NCBI GenBank assembly: GCA_031279205.1 | Contig: JAITIX010000105.1 | Coordinates: 1-44,228 of the forward strand | Direction: 5' to 3' | Length of the DNA: 44,228 nucleotides | DNA from: Treponema sp. | GTDB lineage: Bacteria; Spirochaetota; Spirochaetia; Treponematales; Breznakiellaceae | In this document: positions 36,318-44,228 of the stretch, one piece after another | Numbering within the stretch: the first letter of the stretch is position 1 | Layout: each line of letters opens with the position of its first letter | Position numbers and translations under genes: made by a program | Notes under the pieces: model-generated | What the model was told of the DNA's origin: nothing | The model's database searches: none | What the model saw: the letters and a program-made list of their open reading frames with translations, nothing else

Positions 36318-36896
36318 ATGGCTTATTACTATCTGGCCGCCCAGCTTCCCTACTTGGTCTACGGACAGCAGTCGCCCATGTCTTCACAGGCGTTTAGAGC
36401 GCTTTGCGTCCATACGCTCAGTGCTGAAGACGCAGCTCTGCTTGACAGGTGTTCGCTAGACATGGAACATAGCGCTAACCAAGAAAAAGGTTGCGCGGAA
36501 CCGCCTGCGCCTACTTCGTCACGTTTTATCAACGAATGGCAAGCTTGGGAGCGCGCTCTGCGCCTCAATCTCGTGCGGTATCGCGCCCAGAAGCGAAACA
36601 ATAGCGCGTCGATAGAGCCACCGGACTCTCCGGCTGACGCGGCGTTGGCGGCAAAGGTTGCTTTCGCGCTGGAATCGCCGCTGGAAGCCGAGCTGTTCAT
36701 CGATCAGGCGCGGTGGAATGCTATCGAGGCTATGCAGGGACTGGACTTGTTCAGTGTTAATATGATATATGCCTATCTTCTCAAGCTGCTCCTCATGGAA
36801 CGAAGGGCTGCATTTAAGGTTGAAGAGGGCTTCGCGGAATACAAGGGGCTTTATGACGCTATTCTGGCGTCCGCCTCACAAGGTGTGGAGAAATAG
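36318..36896 (+). CDS. DUF2764-like protein of the V-ATPase operon
   Basis: YYYLAAQLPYLVYGQQSPMSSQAFRALC; conserved position between E and A in spirochaetal V-ATPase operons. Confidence 0.65.
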   Translation: MAYYYLAAQLPYLVYGQQSPMSSQAFRALCVHTLSAEDAALLDRCSLDMEHSANQEKGCAEPPAPTSSRFINEWQAWERALRLNLVRYRAQKRNNSASIEPPDSPADAALAAKVAFALESPLEAELFIDQARWNAIEAMQGLDLFSVNMIYAYLLKLLLMERRAAFKVEEGFAEYKGLYDAILASASQGVEK

Positions 36897-36899
36897 CAA

Positions 36900-38660
36900 A
36901 TGACCGGAACCAAAGGAAGAATTGTCGCCGTTAACGGCAACATGGTGAGTATCCGTTTTGATAGCGCCGTATCCATGAATGAAGTCGGCTACGTCAAAGT
37001 TGAGGACAAAAGACTCAAGGGCGAGGTTATCCGTATTCGGGGCGATATATCCCAGATGCAGGTGTTTGAGATCACCAAGGGGATCGCTATCGGAGACGAG
37101 GTTGAGTTTTCAGGGAACATGCTGGCAGTTGAACTGGGTCCAGGGCTTCTGGGCCAGGTCTACGACGGTCTGCAAAACCCTCTACCTAAATTGGCTGAAA
37201 CCGCCGGATACTTTCTGGAGCGGGGGATTTATCTTGACCCCCTGTCGTCCGACATCAAGTGGGATTTTACGCCGGTAGCAAAGGTCGGCGACCATGTGGA
37301 ACGTGCCGATATGCTGGGAACCGTGCCAGAAGGCGCTTTTACTCACCGCATTATGGTGCCATTCACCATGTATGGCTCGTATACCGTTTCATCAATAAAA
37401 GCGGCAGGTTCATACACGATACGCGATACCATCGCGGAACTGAGCGATGGTAAAGGTAACACGATTCCCGTAACCATGACGTTTCACTGGCCGGTGAAAC
37501 GTGCGATTGACTGCTACGAGGAACGACTCAAGCCGGAAGACCCGATGTTGACGAAGCTCAGGCTCATCGACACCTTCTTCCCTGTGGCGCGTGGTGGAAC
37601 TTACTGTATTCCCGGACCATTTGGCGCGGGCAAGACCGTTATCCAGCACGTTACCAGCCGTAATGCGGATGTGGACATTGTGATCATCGCGGCCTGCGGC
37701 GAGCGCGCTGGCGAGGTTGTGGAGACCCTCAAAGAGTTCCCGGAACTTATCGATCCCAAAACAGGCCGTTCCCTTATGGAACGCACCTTGATCATCTGTA
37801 ACACATCGTCCATGCCTGTCGCGGCGCGTGAAGCATCAGTGTACACGGCGGTAACACTTGCCGAATACTACCGACAGATGGGCTTGCACATTCTGTTGCT
37901 GGCCGACTCAACAAGCCGCTGGGCACAGGCCATGCGTGAAATGTCAGGGCGTCTGGAAGAAATTCCTGGGGAGGAGGCTTTCCCTGCCTATCTTGAATCA
38001 ACCATTGCCAGCTTTTACGAGCGGGCAGGTCTGGTGCGGCTCAAGGACGGGATGCTAGGGTCAGTTACCATCGGCGGCACGGTCAGTCCCGCTGGCGGTA
38101 ACTTCGAGGAGCCGGTAACGCAGGCCACGCTGAAAGTCGTGGGCGCATTCCACGGACTGTCACGTGAGCGTTCCGACGCCCGCAAGTACCCGGCTATTCA
38201 CCCGCTGGATTCGTGGTCAAAGTACAAAAGTACGATTGATCCAAAGCGTGTACAGTATGCTTATGGTTTTATCCGTCGCGGAAGTGAGATCGAGCAGATG
38301 ATGAAAGTCGTGGGCGAGGAAGGAACGAGTCTTGACGACTACATCGTGTACCTCAAGGGCGATTTCCTTGACGCGGTGTATATGCAGCAGGATTCGTTTA
38401 ATCCAGTTGACTCCTCGGTCAGTCCTGAGCGGCAGAATCACACCTTCCTTGTCATTCTGCAAATCCTGGGGACAAAGCTGGCTTTCACCGAGAAAGCTGA
38501 GGCGCGTACATGGTTTAACCATCTGCGGCAGAAGTTCCTAGATTACAATGGCACGGCTTGGAAGGACGAGGAGTTTAAGGCTATTGAAAAAGACATCATA
38601 GACGCGGTGGCCAAGCGTTCCCAAGGTCTGGATAAGACAGTGGAAAAACTTTTGGCATAG
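36900..38660 (+). CDS. atpA: V-type ATP synthase subunit A
   Basis: GPFGAGKTVIQH, ADSTSRWAQAMREMSGRLEEIPGEEAFPAYL. Confidence 0.95.
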   Translation: MTGTKGRIVAVNGNMVSIRFDSAVSMNEVGYVKVEDKRLKGEVIRIRGDISQMQVFEITKGIAIGDEVEFSGNMLAVELGPGLLGQVYDGLQNPLPKLAETAGYFLERGIYLDPLSSDIKWDFTPVAKVGDHVERADMLGTVPEGAFTHRIMVPFTMYGSYTVSSIKAAGSYTIRDTIAELSDGKGNTIPVTMTFHWPVKRAIDCYEERLKPEDPMLTKLRLIDTFFPVARGGTYCIPGPFGAGKTVIQHVTSRNADVDIVIIAACGERAGEVVETLKEFPELIDPKTGRSLMERTLIICNTSSMPVAAREASVYTAVTLAEYYRQMGLHILLLADSTSRWAQAMREMSGRLEEIPGEEAFPAYLESTIASFYERAGLVRLKDGMLGSVTIGGTVSPAGGNFEEPVTQATLKVVGAFHGLSRERSDARKYPAIHPLDSWSKYKSTIDPKRVQYAYGFIRRGSEIEQMMKVVGEEGTSLDDYIVYLKGDFLDAVYMQQDSFNPVDSSVSPERQNHTFLVILQILGTKLAFTEKAEARTWFNHLRQKFLDYNGTAWKDEEFKAIEKDIIDAVAKRSQGLDKTVEKLLA

Positions 38661-38670
38661 GGTGGCATAG

Positions 38671-39969
38671 ATGAAAAAGGTATATAGCAAGATAGAATCC
38701 ATCACCGGTAGCGTTATTACGGTGAAAGCCGAGGGCATCCGCTACGGCGACCTCGCGGAAGTTGACACCGCTTTTGGCACGTCCCTCGCCGAGGTAAACC
38801 GATTGGAAAACGACATCGTTTCCCTGCAAGTATTCGCGGGCGGGCGTGGTATCTCTACTGGCGACACGGTGCGCTTCCTCGGACACCCCATGCAGGTCTC
38901 GTTTTCCGACAACCTCATGGGGCGCGTGTTCTCCGGTTCAGGCGCTCCCCGCGACAGGGGTCCGGCGCTTCATGAGAATCTGATCCCCATCGGTGGGCCG
39001 TCGGTGAATCCCGCGCAGCGTATCATCCCGCGCCGCATGATCCGTACCGGTATCCCCATGATCGACATGTTTAACACGCTGGTCGTTTCCCAGAAACTAC
39101 CAATCTTCTCGGTGTCTGGCGAGCCGTACAACGAACTCTTGGCGCGTATCGCGATGCAGGCTGAGGTTGACGTTATCATTTTAGGCGGCATGGGTCTAAA
39201 GTATGACGACTATCTGTTCTTCAAGGATACGCTGGAGGAAGGCGGTGCGCTTTCCCGCACCGTGATGTTTGTGCATACAGCGAGCGACCCCACTGTCGAG
39301 TGTCTCATGATCCCTGACATGTCGCTGGCGGTTGCCGAGCAGTTTGCCTTGCAGGGCAAGGATGTGCTGGTCCTCTTGACCGACATGACGAACTTCGCCG
39401 ACGCCATGAAAGAAATCTCCATCATACAGGAGCAGGTTCCGTCAAACCGTGGTTATCCCGGCGACCTTTACAGCCAGCTCGCATCCCGTTACGAAAAAGC
39501 AGTTGACTTCGATACCGCTGGTTCCATCACCGTTCTCGGCGTAACCACGATGCCTGGTGATGATGTAACCCATCCGGTACCAGATAACACGGGTTATATC
39601 ACCGAAGGCCAGTACTACCTGAAGAACGGGCGCATTGAGCCGTTTGGTTCGTTGTCGCGCTTAAAACAACAGGTAAACAAAAAGACCCGCAGCGACCACC
39701 GCGCTCTCATGGACGGCATGATTCGGCTCTACGCCGCATACAAGGACACGCTTGAGAAAAAGGCTATGGGCTTTATGATGACCAACTGGGATGAGAAGCT
39801 CCTTAAATACGGCGAACATTTTGAAAGCAAGATGATGGACCTTTCGGTTAACATCCCACTGGAACACGTACTGGACCAGGGTTGGGAAATCCTCGCCGAC
39901 TGCTTCACGCCAGAAGAAACCGGCCTGCGGACGGAACTGATCAGCCAGTTCTGGCCCAAGAAGAACTGA
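38671..39969 (+). CDS. atpB: V-type ATP synthase subunit B
   Basis: [63 protein letters not shown]. Confidence 0.95.
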   Translation: MKKVYSKIESITGSVITVKAEGIRYGDLAEVDTAFGTSLAEVNRLENDIVSLQVFAGGRGISTGDTVRFLGHPMQVSFSDNLMGRVFSGSGAPRDRGPALHENLIPIGGPSVNPAQRIIPRRMIRTGIPMIDMFNTLVVSQKLPIFSVSGEPYNELLARIAMQAEVDVIILGGMGLKYDDYLFFKDTLEEGGALSRTVMFVHTASDPTVECLMIPDMSLAVAEQFALQGKDVLVLLTDMTNFADAMKEISIIQEQVPSNRGYPGDLYSQLASRYEKAVDFDTAGSITVLGVTTMPGDDVTHPVPDNTGYITEGQYYLKNGRIEPFGSLSRLKQQVNKKTRSDHRALMDGMIRLYAAYKDTLEKKAMGFMMTNWDEKLLKYGEHFESKMMDLSVNIPLEHVLDQGWEILADCFTPEETGLRTELISQFWPKKN

Positions 39970-39976
39970 GGTCGCC

Positions 39977-40579
39977 ATGGCAAAGATCAAGCTGACGAAG
40001 AATGAGCTTAAAAAGCAGAAAGATTCCTTGAAAATGTTTCAGCGTTATCTACCTACGCTTATGCTCAAGAAACAACAGCTTCAGGCGGAGATCAGAACCA
40101 CCGAATTGCGTATCAAAGAATTGCTCGACGAAAAAAAGTGGATCGATGAAACCTTCAAGGTATGGATCGCGGTCTACGGCGAGAAGGGTTTTTTCACCCC
40201 CGACATACTCCGAATCACCAGTCTGCGGACTTCTGAGGGAAACATCGCGGGCGTAACAATCCCTGTCTTTCATGGCGCTGACTTTGAAATCACGCCTTAC
40301 GACCTCGCCCGTACTCCGCTCTGGCTTGACGCAGCTGTGGAGCGCATGAAGCAGGTTCTCTTGCTTGACCTTGAGGCGCAGACCCTTGAGGAACAACGCA
40401 AGCGGCTGGAGCATGAACTGCGGGTAACGACTCAGCGAGTCAACCTTTTTGAGAAGATTAAGATTCCCGAAACTACAAGGAATATCAAGAAAATTCAGGT
40501 ATACCTCGGTGATCAGCAGACTGCGGCAGTGGTTCGTGGCAAAATCGCCAAGCGTGGTATGCAGAGGGTTGCCCAATGA
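39977..40579 (+). CDS. atpD: V-type ATP synthase subunit D
   Basis: LTKNELKKQKDSLKMFQRYLPTLMLKKQQL; operon order. Confidence 0.85.
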   Translation: MAKIKLTKNELKKQKDSLKMFQRYLPTLMLKKQQLQAEIRTTELRIKELLDEKKWIDETFKVWIAVYGEKGFFTPDILRITSLRTSEGNIAGVTIPVFHGADFEITPYDLARTPLWLDAAVERMKQVLLLDLEAQTLEEQRKRLEHELRVTTQRVNLFEKIKIPETTRNIKKIQVYLGDQQTAAVVRGKIAKRGMQRVAQ

Positions 40580-42417
40580 TAGTACCAATGAAGAAAATTT
40601 CCATCGTGGTTATGGACAAGACCCGCGACGCATCGCTTGCTAAACTCCGTGACTTGGGCTTGTTGCATATTGAGTCGCATCCTGTTACCAGCAACAGTCT
40701 CTCAAAGCAGCTCGACCGCAAGGCAAAGGCGGAAACAGCGCTCGGACTTCTACGGTCTTATAAGATCGCAGAAACTGATTCAAAAGCGTCTGTCTCAGAC
40801 CTCGTTACTGAGGTCTTGGGTATGGACAACGAAAAGAAGACGCTTCAGGAACAGCTCACGTTCCTTGGCAAGGAAGAGAGCCGTGTTGAGAAGTGGGGAA
40901 ATTTCAACCCCACCGACCTGAAAGAGCTGGCTAAGCAGGGACTCTCGCTTATTCCCTATGAACTGCCCTACAAGGCGTATGAGTCGCTGGACAAAGAACA
41001 GCGTTTTATCATCCTGTTTCGGGACAAGGTTAAGGTATATGGGGTGGCGCTGGATCATGAGATTGCCGGTGAGACGCCGTTTGCCCTGCCGGAAAAATCT
41101 CTGTCCGAAATGCGCAGGGCTATAAAGAACATTCAGACAACACTTTCGGACATTGAAAAACACTTTGCGACGCTGGCTGCTCATAAAAAAAGTATTGAGG
41201 ATGAGCTAAAGACGCTGGCGCAAAACATTGAGTTCGAGACCGCGAAGGCAAGCATGGATAGCCTCAGTGTTAGTACGGGTGCATCCTCTGATATAGGCAT
41301 TTCATGGCTCATCGGCTTTGCGCCAAAGGACGACGTTGGCGTGCTGAAACGCGCCGCCGCCGAAAACGGCTGGGCCTTGGCAATAGCCGACCCATCCGAA
41401 GAAGACGCGGTGCCGACCCTGCTCAAGAACAACAAACTCACCAGCCTCATTTACCCGCTCACCGACTTCCTTGAAGTAGTGCCAGGCTATCGTGAAATAG
41501 ACATATCCGGCTGGTTCTTGCTGTTCTTCTGCATATTTTTCGGCATGATCTTCGGGGATGCAGGCTACGGCGTGATACTTGGTATCATCACCCTCATCGG
41601 TATTGCCAAGACCTCGGCAAAAGGCGTCCCCGCCGCGCTCAAAATGCTGGGGCTGCTCACCCTGTCTAACATCGCGTGGGGTGTTATCACCTGCACATGG
41701 TTCGGCATTGATACAGCGAAGCTGCCGGAAGTCCTGCAAAGCATCTCGTTACCGGTGCTTTCCAGTGTGGAATCGGCAAAAGGTGTGGCGCAAAAGGCTA
41801 TCGTCGATCAAAACCTGCAAATCTTCTGCTTCTCGCTGGCGCTCCTGCAGCTCGGCATTGCTCATATCAAAGGCTTCTTTCGCAACATCATGTCCTTAAA
41901 ACTATTCGCTGAACTAGGCTCCCTTGCTATGCTCATCGGAATGTTCAACCTCGTGCTTTTCCTCGTGGTCAGTAACAGCTACCGGCAGATACCCCTTTTG
42001 CCAGCGTCGCTCTACCTCTTAGGCGGTGGCTTCTTCCTTACTTTTGTGTTCGCCGGTTATGAGGGCAACCTGGGGCAGTCCATCTTGTACAGTTTTAGGA
42101 ACATCATCTCAGTGGTACTGGGTATTACCAACGTGTTCTCCGACATCATGTCCTACATCCGCCTCTGGGCAGTAGGGCTTGCCGGCGCGTCGATTTCATC
42201 GACTGTGAACACTATGGCAGGACCTCTGTTAGGGAACTTTTTGATCTTCATGGGCATCATTCTTTTAGTCTTTGGACATGGCTTGAATGTCATACTCAAT
42301 GTGTTGTCGGTGCTTGTTCACGGTGTGCGTCTGAATACCCTGGAGTTCTCCGGGCATTTAGGGCTTACCTGGTCAGGCTTTGTGTATAAACCGTTTGGTA
42401 AAACGGTCAAAATTTAA
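40576..42417 (+). CDS. atpI: V-type ATP synthase subunit I
   Basis: N-terminal cytosolic domain and C-terminal membrane domain FGMIFGDAGYGVILGIITLIGI, IRLWAVGLAGASIS. Confidence 0.9.
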   Translation: MIVPMKKISIVVMDKTRDASLAKLRDLGLLHIESHPVTSNSLSKQLDRKAKAETALGLLRSYKIAETDSKASVSDLVTEVLGMDNEKKTLQEQLTFLGKEESRVEKWGNFNPTDLKELAKQGLSLIPYELPYKAYESLDKEQRFIILFRDKVKVYGVALDHEIAGETPFALPEKSLSEMRRAIKNIQTTLSDIEKHFATLAAHKKSIEDELKTLAQNIEFETAKASMDSLSVSTGASSDIGISWLIGFAPKDDVGVLKRAAAENGWALAIADPSEEDAVPTLLKNNKLTSLIYPLTDFLEVVPGYREIDISGWFLLFFCIFFGMIFGDAGYGVILGIITLIGIAKTSAKGVPAALKMLGLLTLSNIAWGVITCTWFGIDTAKLPEVLQSISLPVLSSVESAKGVAQKAIVDQNLQIFCFSLALLQLGIAHIKGFFRNIMSLKLFAELGSLAMLIGMFNLVLFLVVSNSYRQIPLLPASLYLLGGGFFLTFVFAGYEGNLGQSILYSFRNIISVVLGITNVFSDIMSYIRLWAVGLAGASISSTVNTMAGPLLGNFLIFMGIILLVFGHGLNVILNVLSVLVHGVRLNTLEFSGHLGLTWSGFVYKPFGKTVKI

Positions 42418-42430
42418 TGCAATGAGTTTC

Positions 42431-42452
42431 TGGTAAAGCAAAGTCTTTACCA
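42431..42452 (+). promoter_or_regulatory. Intercistronic hairpin upstream of atpK
   Basis: TGGTAAAG-CAAAGT-CTTTACCA, perfect 8-bp stem. Confidence 0.6.
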
Positions 42453-42485
42453 CACTTTAAACTTGCAGAAATAGAGGAGTTTAAC

Positions 42486-42920
42486 ATGTTAGGATTATTA
42501 GGCGCGGGTCTTGTAATGGGTATTGCGGCGTTAGGTTCAGCAATCGGTATCGGTATTGCCGGGCAAGCGGCAATAGGCGCGTGGAAGCGGTGTTACATTG
42601 CAAACAAACCCGCACCCATGACACTGGTTACTTTTGCCGGCGCGCCCTTAACCCAGACGTTTTATGGGTTCATTCTCATGGCTCAGATAAAAGCTGCGGC
42701 AATTGCGAACCCCGACCAGGGCTGGCTGTACTTAGGCTTTGGTATTGGTTCAGGTCTGGCGATGGCGTTCTCGGCAATCGCACAGGGTCAGGCGGGAGCG
42801 GCAGCCTCCGATGCTCAGGGCGAGACCGGTAAGGGCTTCGCCCAGTACATCTCGGTCGTCGGCATCTGCGAAACCGTCGCTCTCTTTGCAATGGTACTCT
42901 CAATGGTCAGCCTCGCGTAG
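42486..42920 (+). CDS. atpK: V-type ATP synthase subunit K (proteolipid)
   Basis: GIAALGSAIGIGIAGQAAIGAWKR; two glycine-rich hydrophobic hairpins. Confidence 0.9.
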   Translation: MLGLLGAGLVMGIAALGSAIGIGIAGQAAIGAWKRCYIANKPAPMTLVTFAGAPLTQTFYGFILMAQIKAAAIANPDQGWLYLGFGIGSGLAMAFSAIAQGQAGAAASDAQGETGKGFAQYISVVGICETVALFAMVLSMVSLA

Positions 42921-42926
42921 CGAACC

Positions 42927-44054
42927 GTGCGGCTTTCCCGAACCATAACAATCGGCGGCAGAGCAAATGGCTCTGCTGTTTCTATCGGCGGCAACCTGCC
43001 CATCGTTATACAAACGATGTGGAAAGACCGCCTTTGTTTTGCCGACCTCGAAGGCGCGTCCGGCGAGGCCATCGTCAGCCGTATAGCCGCGCTGCAAGAC
43101 ATGGGGTGCGGTTTATTGCGCTTCGCCGTGCCAGACATGGACGCTGCTGAAGCCCTGGGAACGCTGGCAAGCATGGTCTCCATGCCGCTGGTGGCGGACA
43201 TACACTTCGACTACAAAATCGCGCTTCGCTGCCTTGACTTCCCGATAGCCAAAATCCGCCTGAACCCCGGTAACATCGGTGGCAAGGACAAAACCGCCCA
43301 AGTGCTGGAGAAAGCAGATACCGCAGGCGTCCCCATCCGCATTGGCCTGAACGCTGGAAGTCTGCCACAAGACCTCCGCATCCAGGTTGACGAGAAGCGT
43401 CTCGACCGCGTGGAAGCGCTGGTACAGGCCGCAGAACGCGAACTCGCCATCTTCCACAACTTCGCCTTTGACAAGGTTCTCGTCTCAATGAAAGCTTCTT
43501 CCGTGTCAGATACCATTGCCGCAAACCGCCTCCTGGCTAACCGCACCGACGTGCCGCTCCACATTGGCGTTACCGAAGCCGGCCCACTCATCGCCGGTGT
43601 GGTACGGAACACCGTTGCCCTGCATACCCTGCTTTCCACCGGCATCGGCGACACGATTCGTGTCTCGCTCTCTGACACCATGGAGAACGAAGTTATTGCC
43701 GGCAGAGAAATCCTCGCCACGCTATCCTCAGACCGTGTCCCACGCAATGGCGTAACGATCATCTCGTGTCCCCGCTGCGGCAGAAACAGCTTTGACACAC
43801 ACGCCTTCATCGAGCGCTGGAAAACCACACTGTACGCGCTGGATAAGCCCCTGACCATCGCGGTGATGGGTTGCGTCGTGAACGGCCCAGGTGAGGCGCG
43901 CTCAGCAGACCTCGGCATCACAGGACTTGGCGATAAGGTGATGCTGTTCCAGCACGGGAAGGCGCTACGCACGGTAGACGCGGGGGACGCAGACATGGCG
44001 TGGCGAGAAATGCTGAGAGAAGCTGGCGCAAAAGATAGTTCAAGTAAATTCTGA
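42927..44054 (+). CDS. ispG: 4-hydroxy-3-methylbut-2-en-1-yl diphosphate synthase
   Basis: IQTMWKDR, PLVADIHFDYKIAL, KIRLNPGNIGG, ISCPRCGRNSFD, VMGCVVNGPGEA; GTG start. Confidence 0.9.
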   Translation: MRLSRTITIGGRANGSAVSIGGNLPIVIQTMWKDRLCFADLEGASGEAIVSRIAALQDMGCGLLRFAVPDMDAAEALGTLASMVSMPLVADIHFDYKIALRCLDFPIAKIRLNPGNIGGKDKTAQVLEKADTAGVPIRIGLNAGSLPQDLRIQVDEKRLDRVEALVQAAERELAIFHNFAFDKVLVSMKASSVSDTIAANRLLANRTDVPLHIGVTEAGPLIAGVVRNTVALHTLLSTGIGDTIRVSLSDTMENEVIAGREILATLSSDRVPRNGVTIISCPRCGRNSFDTHAFIERWKTTLYALDKPLTIAVMGCVVNGPGEARSADLGITGLGDKVMLFQHGKALRTVDAGDADMAWREMLREAGAKDSSSKF

Positions 44055-44083
44055 CTTACTCAAAAATGAAGGTTGCCGCGCTG

Positions 44084-44147
44084 GATCAGCGCTGATCTGG
44101 CGGCGCTTACAACGCCGCCCATATCATGTCGCTATTTTTTTATATCT
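44084..44147 (+). terminator. Putative terminator after ispG
   Basis: GATCAGCGCTGATC palindrome then GGCGGCG-CTTACAA-CGCCGCC hairpin, with a T-run ~15 nt downstream. Confidence 0.55.
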
Positions 44148-44228
44148 TTGAGGTAATACTGATCGCTTGAGAAATACTCTTGGGTAAGTTTCGCCACAAG
44201 AGGGCTTAAAATCAATATCGTAACCAGA

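Overview
Spirochaete-like (Treponema-type) chromosomal window. The left third is housekeeping: ogg2-like glycosylase, flavin reductase-rubredoxin fusion, hrpA-like helicase, yggT, recG, rluA-family. The right end carries a spirochaetal V-type ATPase operon (E-DUF2764-like-A-B-D-I-K) followed by ispG. The centre (about 11.1-33.5 kb, all minus strand) is a large sulfur-assimilation island. Its core is a Family 2A encapsulin shell gene beside an N-terminally extended SufS-type cysteine desulfurase (candidate cargo). These sit in one apparent operon with a complete CysO-type protein-thiocarboxylate cysteine pathway: MoeZ-like E1-rhodanese, a CysO-like carrier ending -AGG-LE, a JAMM/Mec-like hydrolase and CysM. 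Also present are a serine O-acetyltransferase, a Cys/Met PLP enzyme, two further CysK paralogues, two SsuABC/TauABC-like transporters and a NifB-like radical SAM protein that appears to lack two K1-cluster ligands. A MetNIQ + YbdL/YbdH-like operon and a stand-alone NifX-like protein lie beside it. Three near-identical promoter + AT-rich dyad elements (about 16.0, 28.0 and 33.45 kb) head the three operons and suggest one regulon. Several intergenic regions hold locus-specific tandem arrays of short hairpin-forming units, including a ~1.44 kb 23-bp array at the left edge that abuts a truncated XRE regulator. All calls are from reading the sequence and supplied ORFs; no database search was run.
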